From Bacteroidota bacterium (GTDB lineage: Bacteria; Bacteroidota; Bacteroidia; CAIKAF01): DNA of 37,003 nucleotides. Shown here piece by piece: positions 35,468 to 37,003 of this stretch. The notes below the pieces were generated by a model. It saw nothing but the letters and a program-made list of their open reading frames with translations. It ran no database searches and was not told where the DNA came from. Position numbers and translations under genes: made by a program. The stretch covers positions 1 through 37,003 of the forward strand of contig VGMT01000021.1 in assembly GCA_016866335.1 (NCBI GenBank), written 5' to 3'. The stretch's first letter is position 1; every line of letters starts with the position of its first letter.

Positions 35468-35572
35468 TGCATTAAAAGACGTTTTATGGCTTAGGATTAG
35501 TGGCAAAACCATTATTTCTGTGCCTTTTGACAAAGTCACTAGATCGGCGAACCTCGATTAAATTTTAATGCA
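35468..35572. repeat. 10-bp inverted repeat spanning about 105 bp after the FAD gene
   Basis: TGCATTAAAA (35468-35477), directly after the stop codon, is the exact reverse complement of TTTTAATGCA (35563-35572). The interior shows no gene. It might be a small mobile-element remnant, a 3' structure or chance. Confidence 0.35.
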
Positions 35573-35643
35573 TTGGAATTTCATTTTTGAGGTTCAATTG
35601 AACTTTTTTCTTTCCATTCATGCTGAACTTTTGTTTTAAACTG

Positions 35644-35676
35644 GTGGGTGCTTTTGCGCCCACTCTTTTTATTTTA
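35644..35676 (+). terminator. Rho-independent terminator
   Basis: The stem GTGGGTGC (35644-35651) pairs with GCGCCCAC (35656-35663) through a TTTT loop, with one G-U pair, and is followed by TCTTTTTATTTT. It would end transcripts of the menG-porT-FAD unit about 180 nt after the last stop. A weaker palindrome, GTTCAATTGAAC (35592-35603) followed by a T run, lies just upstream. Confidence 0.7.
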
Positions 35677-35708
35677 AAGGCTGTATTGTATCAATTGAAG
35701 GTTAATGC

Positions 35709-35865
35709 CTTGGGGCGGCCGCGCCACGGATGGCAGCGGCAGGCGGAGCAGACCGGCCGGCAGCTGGCCCAAGGCCGCGGAGGCGACCTTGGGAGCCCAC
35801 GCAGGCCCAGGGCCAGCCCGGCTGGGCAAGCCGACTACAGCGGACAGCCGGAAAAGGCGCCCAAA
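35709..35865 (-). repeat. GC-rich intergenic repeat, copy C (inverted)
   Basis: Read on the minus strand it starts GGGCGCCTTTTCCGGCTGTC, like copies A and B, and shares GGCTCC, GGTCGCCTCC (centre, plus-strand 35779-35788) and a closing CCATCCGT.GCGC. Arms GGGCCAG (35810-35816) and CTGGCCC (35764-35770) flank the centre, and CCCAAGG (35768-35774) pairs with CCTTGGG (35786-35792). Frames crossing it are not taken as genes. It fills the gap before the DUF5522 gene. Confidence 0.72.
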
Positions 35866-35923
35866 TTCCCCTTTTCTCGTGCTTTCTGAATTGAATTTCA
35901 GGCAAATCTTGCTATGCAATCTG

Positions 35924-35931
35924 TACCTTTG
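35924..35931 (+). promoter_or_regulatory. -7 promoter element TACCTTTG, leaderless DUF5522-hutU transcript
   Basis: A perfect TAnnTTTG that ends only 4 nt before ATG 35936, so transcription would begin at about the start codon itself. Confidence 0.5.
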
Positions 35932-35935
35932 AGGT

Positions 35936-36130
35936 ATGTGCAGTTCCCCGCCCAATGAATGGGGCAAAGCCCCGCTGGAACCCGGTGATTTTTACAAAAG
36001 CCCAGAAGGGTATTTGGTATTTACCGAACAATACCACCTGAAACGCGGTTATTGTTGCAAAAGCGGCTGCAAACATTGCCCGTACGGATTCAATGTGAAA
36101 ACTGGAAAAATCAAAAAATCTGAGCCATGA
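35936..36130 (+). CDS. DUF5522-family small Cys-rich protein
   Basis: A 64-residue protein. The conserved part reads [24 protein letters not shown] and then [11 protein letters not shown], with C40, C41, C45 and C48 as a likely metal site (zinc or an Fe-S cluster). This pattern matches the small DUF5522 family; its function is unknown. The stop TGA overlaps the ATG of the urocanase gene by 4 bases (ATGA), so both are made from one transcript. Confidence 0.78.
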   Translation: MCSSPPNEWGKAPLEPGDFYKSPEGYLVFTEQYHLKRGYCCKSGCKHCPYGFNVKTGKIKKSEP

Positions 36131-37003
36131 ACCCTACCGATGCCCAGCAAAAATTAGATATGGCCTTGTGGCCTACTCCCACCGGAAAAACCTTAAACTG
36201 CAAGGGTTGGGTGCAAGAAGCTGCCCTACGCATGCTGCTGAACAACCTGAATCCAGACGTAGCCGAGCGCCCCGAAGATTTGATTGTGTACGGCGGTCGA
36301 GGGAAAGCCGCTCGAAATGTGGAGGCCTTTCACGCTATTGTGAAGTCGCTGAAGGAGTTGGGCGATACCGAAACTCTGCTGATTCAAAGCGGTAAGCCCA
36401 TTGGAATTTTGCCAACCCATGCCGATGCTCCCCGTGTTTTGATTTCGAACTCGATGCTGGTGCCCAACTGGGCCAACTGGCAGCATTTTGATGAACTGGA
36501 GAAAAAAGGCCTGATGATGTATGGGCAAATGACCGCAGGAAGTTGGATTTACATTGGCTCGCAAGGCATTGTTCAAGGCACCTACGAAACCTACGCCGAG
36601 TGCGCTCGGCAGCATTTTGGGGGCTCCCTAAAAGGCACATTGAATGTAACCGCCGGTTTGGGGGGAATGGGCGGTGCTCAACCCCTAGCCATTACCATGA
36701 ATGAAGGGGTGTGCCTAGCAGCCGAAATGGAAGAGTGGCGGATCGACAAACGCTTGGAAACCCGCTATCTAGACGAGAAATACTTGAACGTGGACCAAGC
36801 CATTGATCGGGCGCTGGAGTGCAAACAGCAAGGAATTGCTGTAAGCATTGGAGTGCGGTGCAATGCCATTGAACTGCTGCAGCGTCTGGTGGACCGAAAC
36901 ATTGTGCCCGATACCCTGACCGATCAGACCTCGGCCCATGATCCATTGGTGGGATATTTTCCGGAGAATATGAGCACAAGCGAGGCCAACGCGCTGAGGG
37001 AAA
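36127..37003 (+). CDS. hutU: Urocanate hydratase, N-terminal part (continues past window end)
   Basis: Starting at ATG 36127 ([18 protein letters not shown]), the frame stays open for 292 codons to the window edge. Urocanase hydrates urocanate to imidazolone propionate in histidine breakdown, using tightly bound NAD+. Recognised family segments are [44 protein letters not shown] (about 138-156) and the NAD-binding [14 protein letters not shown] (about 175-188). The full family length is about 550-670 residues, so roughly half is visible. Codon use here has more CTG and looks more GC-rich than the genes to the left. No other hut gene is in the window. Confidence 0.92.
   Translation, partial: MNPTDAQQKLDMALWPTPTGKTLNCKGWVQEAALRMLLNNLNPDVAERPEDLIVYGGRGKAARNVEAFHAIVKSLKELGDTETLLIQSGKPIGILPTHADAPRVLISNSMLVPNWANWQHFDELEKKGLMMYGQMTAGSWIYIGSQGIVQGTYETYAECARQHFGGSLKGTLNVTAGLGGMGGAQPLAITMNEGVCLAAEMEEWRIDKRLETRYLDEKYLNVDQAIDRALECKQQGIAVSIGVRCNAIELLQRLVDRNIVPDTLTDQTSAHDPLVGYFPENMSTSEANALRE

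Noticed and set aside
2986-35640. Similar short peptides LKFCFK and LNFCFK near repeat copies A and C
   Set aside because: The underlying DNA similarity is short and the relative orientation to the repeat differs in the two places, so it looks like chance.
35620-35967. Open frames through repeat copy C
   Set aside because: Same reason; they overlap the terminator and the repeat, and some conflict with the well-supported DUF5522 gene.

Overview
The window is a stretch of Bacteroidota chromosome (order not resolved). The signs are type IX secretion (T9SS) substrates with C-terminal sorting domains, a PorT-like T9SS gene directly after ubiE/menG, Bacteroidota-type families (BtuG-like lipoprotein, DUF7935, DUF5522, BrxA-type bacilliredoxin) and many copies of the Bacteroidota -7 promoter element TAnnTTTG placed 0-30 nt before start codons. 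No rRNA, tRNA or CRISPR array was seen.

Left part (1-8.1 kb): the 3' end of an IS30-type transposase, then two large paralogous surface proteins built from about 72-residue Cys-containing Ig/PKD-like repeats (6 and 9 copies), each followed by an Ig-like domain and a T9SS sorting domain. The second also carries a LamG-type domain and a plastocyanin-like cupredoxin with a complete type 1 copper motif. A smaller secreted protein with a fibrinogen-like C-terminus follows; a related one lies near 16 kb on the other strand.

Middle (8.1-23.7 kb, mostly minus strand): bacilliredoxin, dihydroorotase plus a DPM1-like glycosyltransferase, a POT peptide transporter, two divergent glycosyltransferases, the second fibrinogen-like protein, a Bax-type glucosaminidase, a transaldolase-like aldolase coupled to a polytopic membrane protein, a Gfo/Idh dehydrogenase with a GNAT acetyltransferase (probable surface-sugar modification), a DAO-type FAD enzyme and a DUF6580 membrane protein.

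Vitamin B12 uptake (23.7-26.9 kb, minus strand): a cobalamin riboswitch, a BtuB-type TonB receptor and a BtuG-like surface lipoprotein in one translationally coupled unit. Facing it is a MarR regulator, then a diheme cytochrome c peroxidase and a DUF7935 protein.

Right part (29.3-37 kb, plus strand): aminotransferase and TrkH potassium transporter (overlapping), ubiE-porT-COG2509 FAD protein, then DUF5522 overlapping a urocanate hydratase gene that runs off the window.

The main unexplained structure is a GC-rich intergenic repeat of about 150 bp in three copies (2744-2895, 26932-27083, and 35709-35865 inverted). Conserved blocks sit between arms that are self-complementary in every copy but differ in sequence between copies, as expected of a structured element under pairing constraint.
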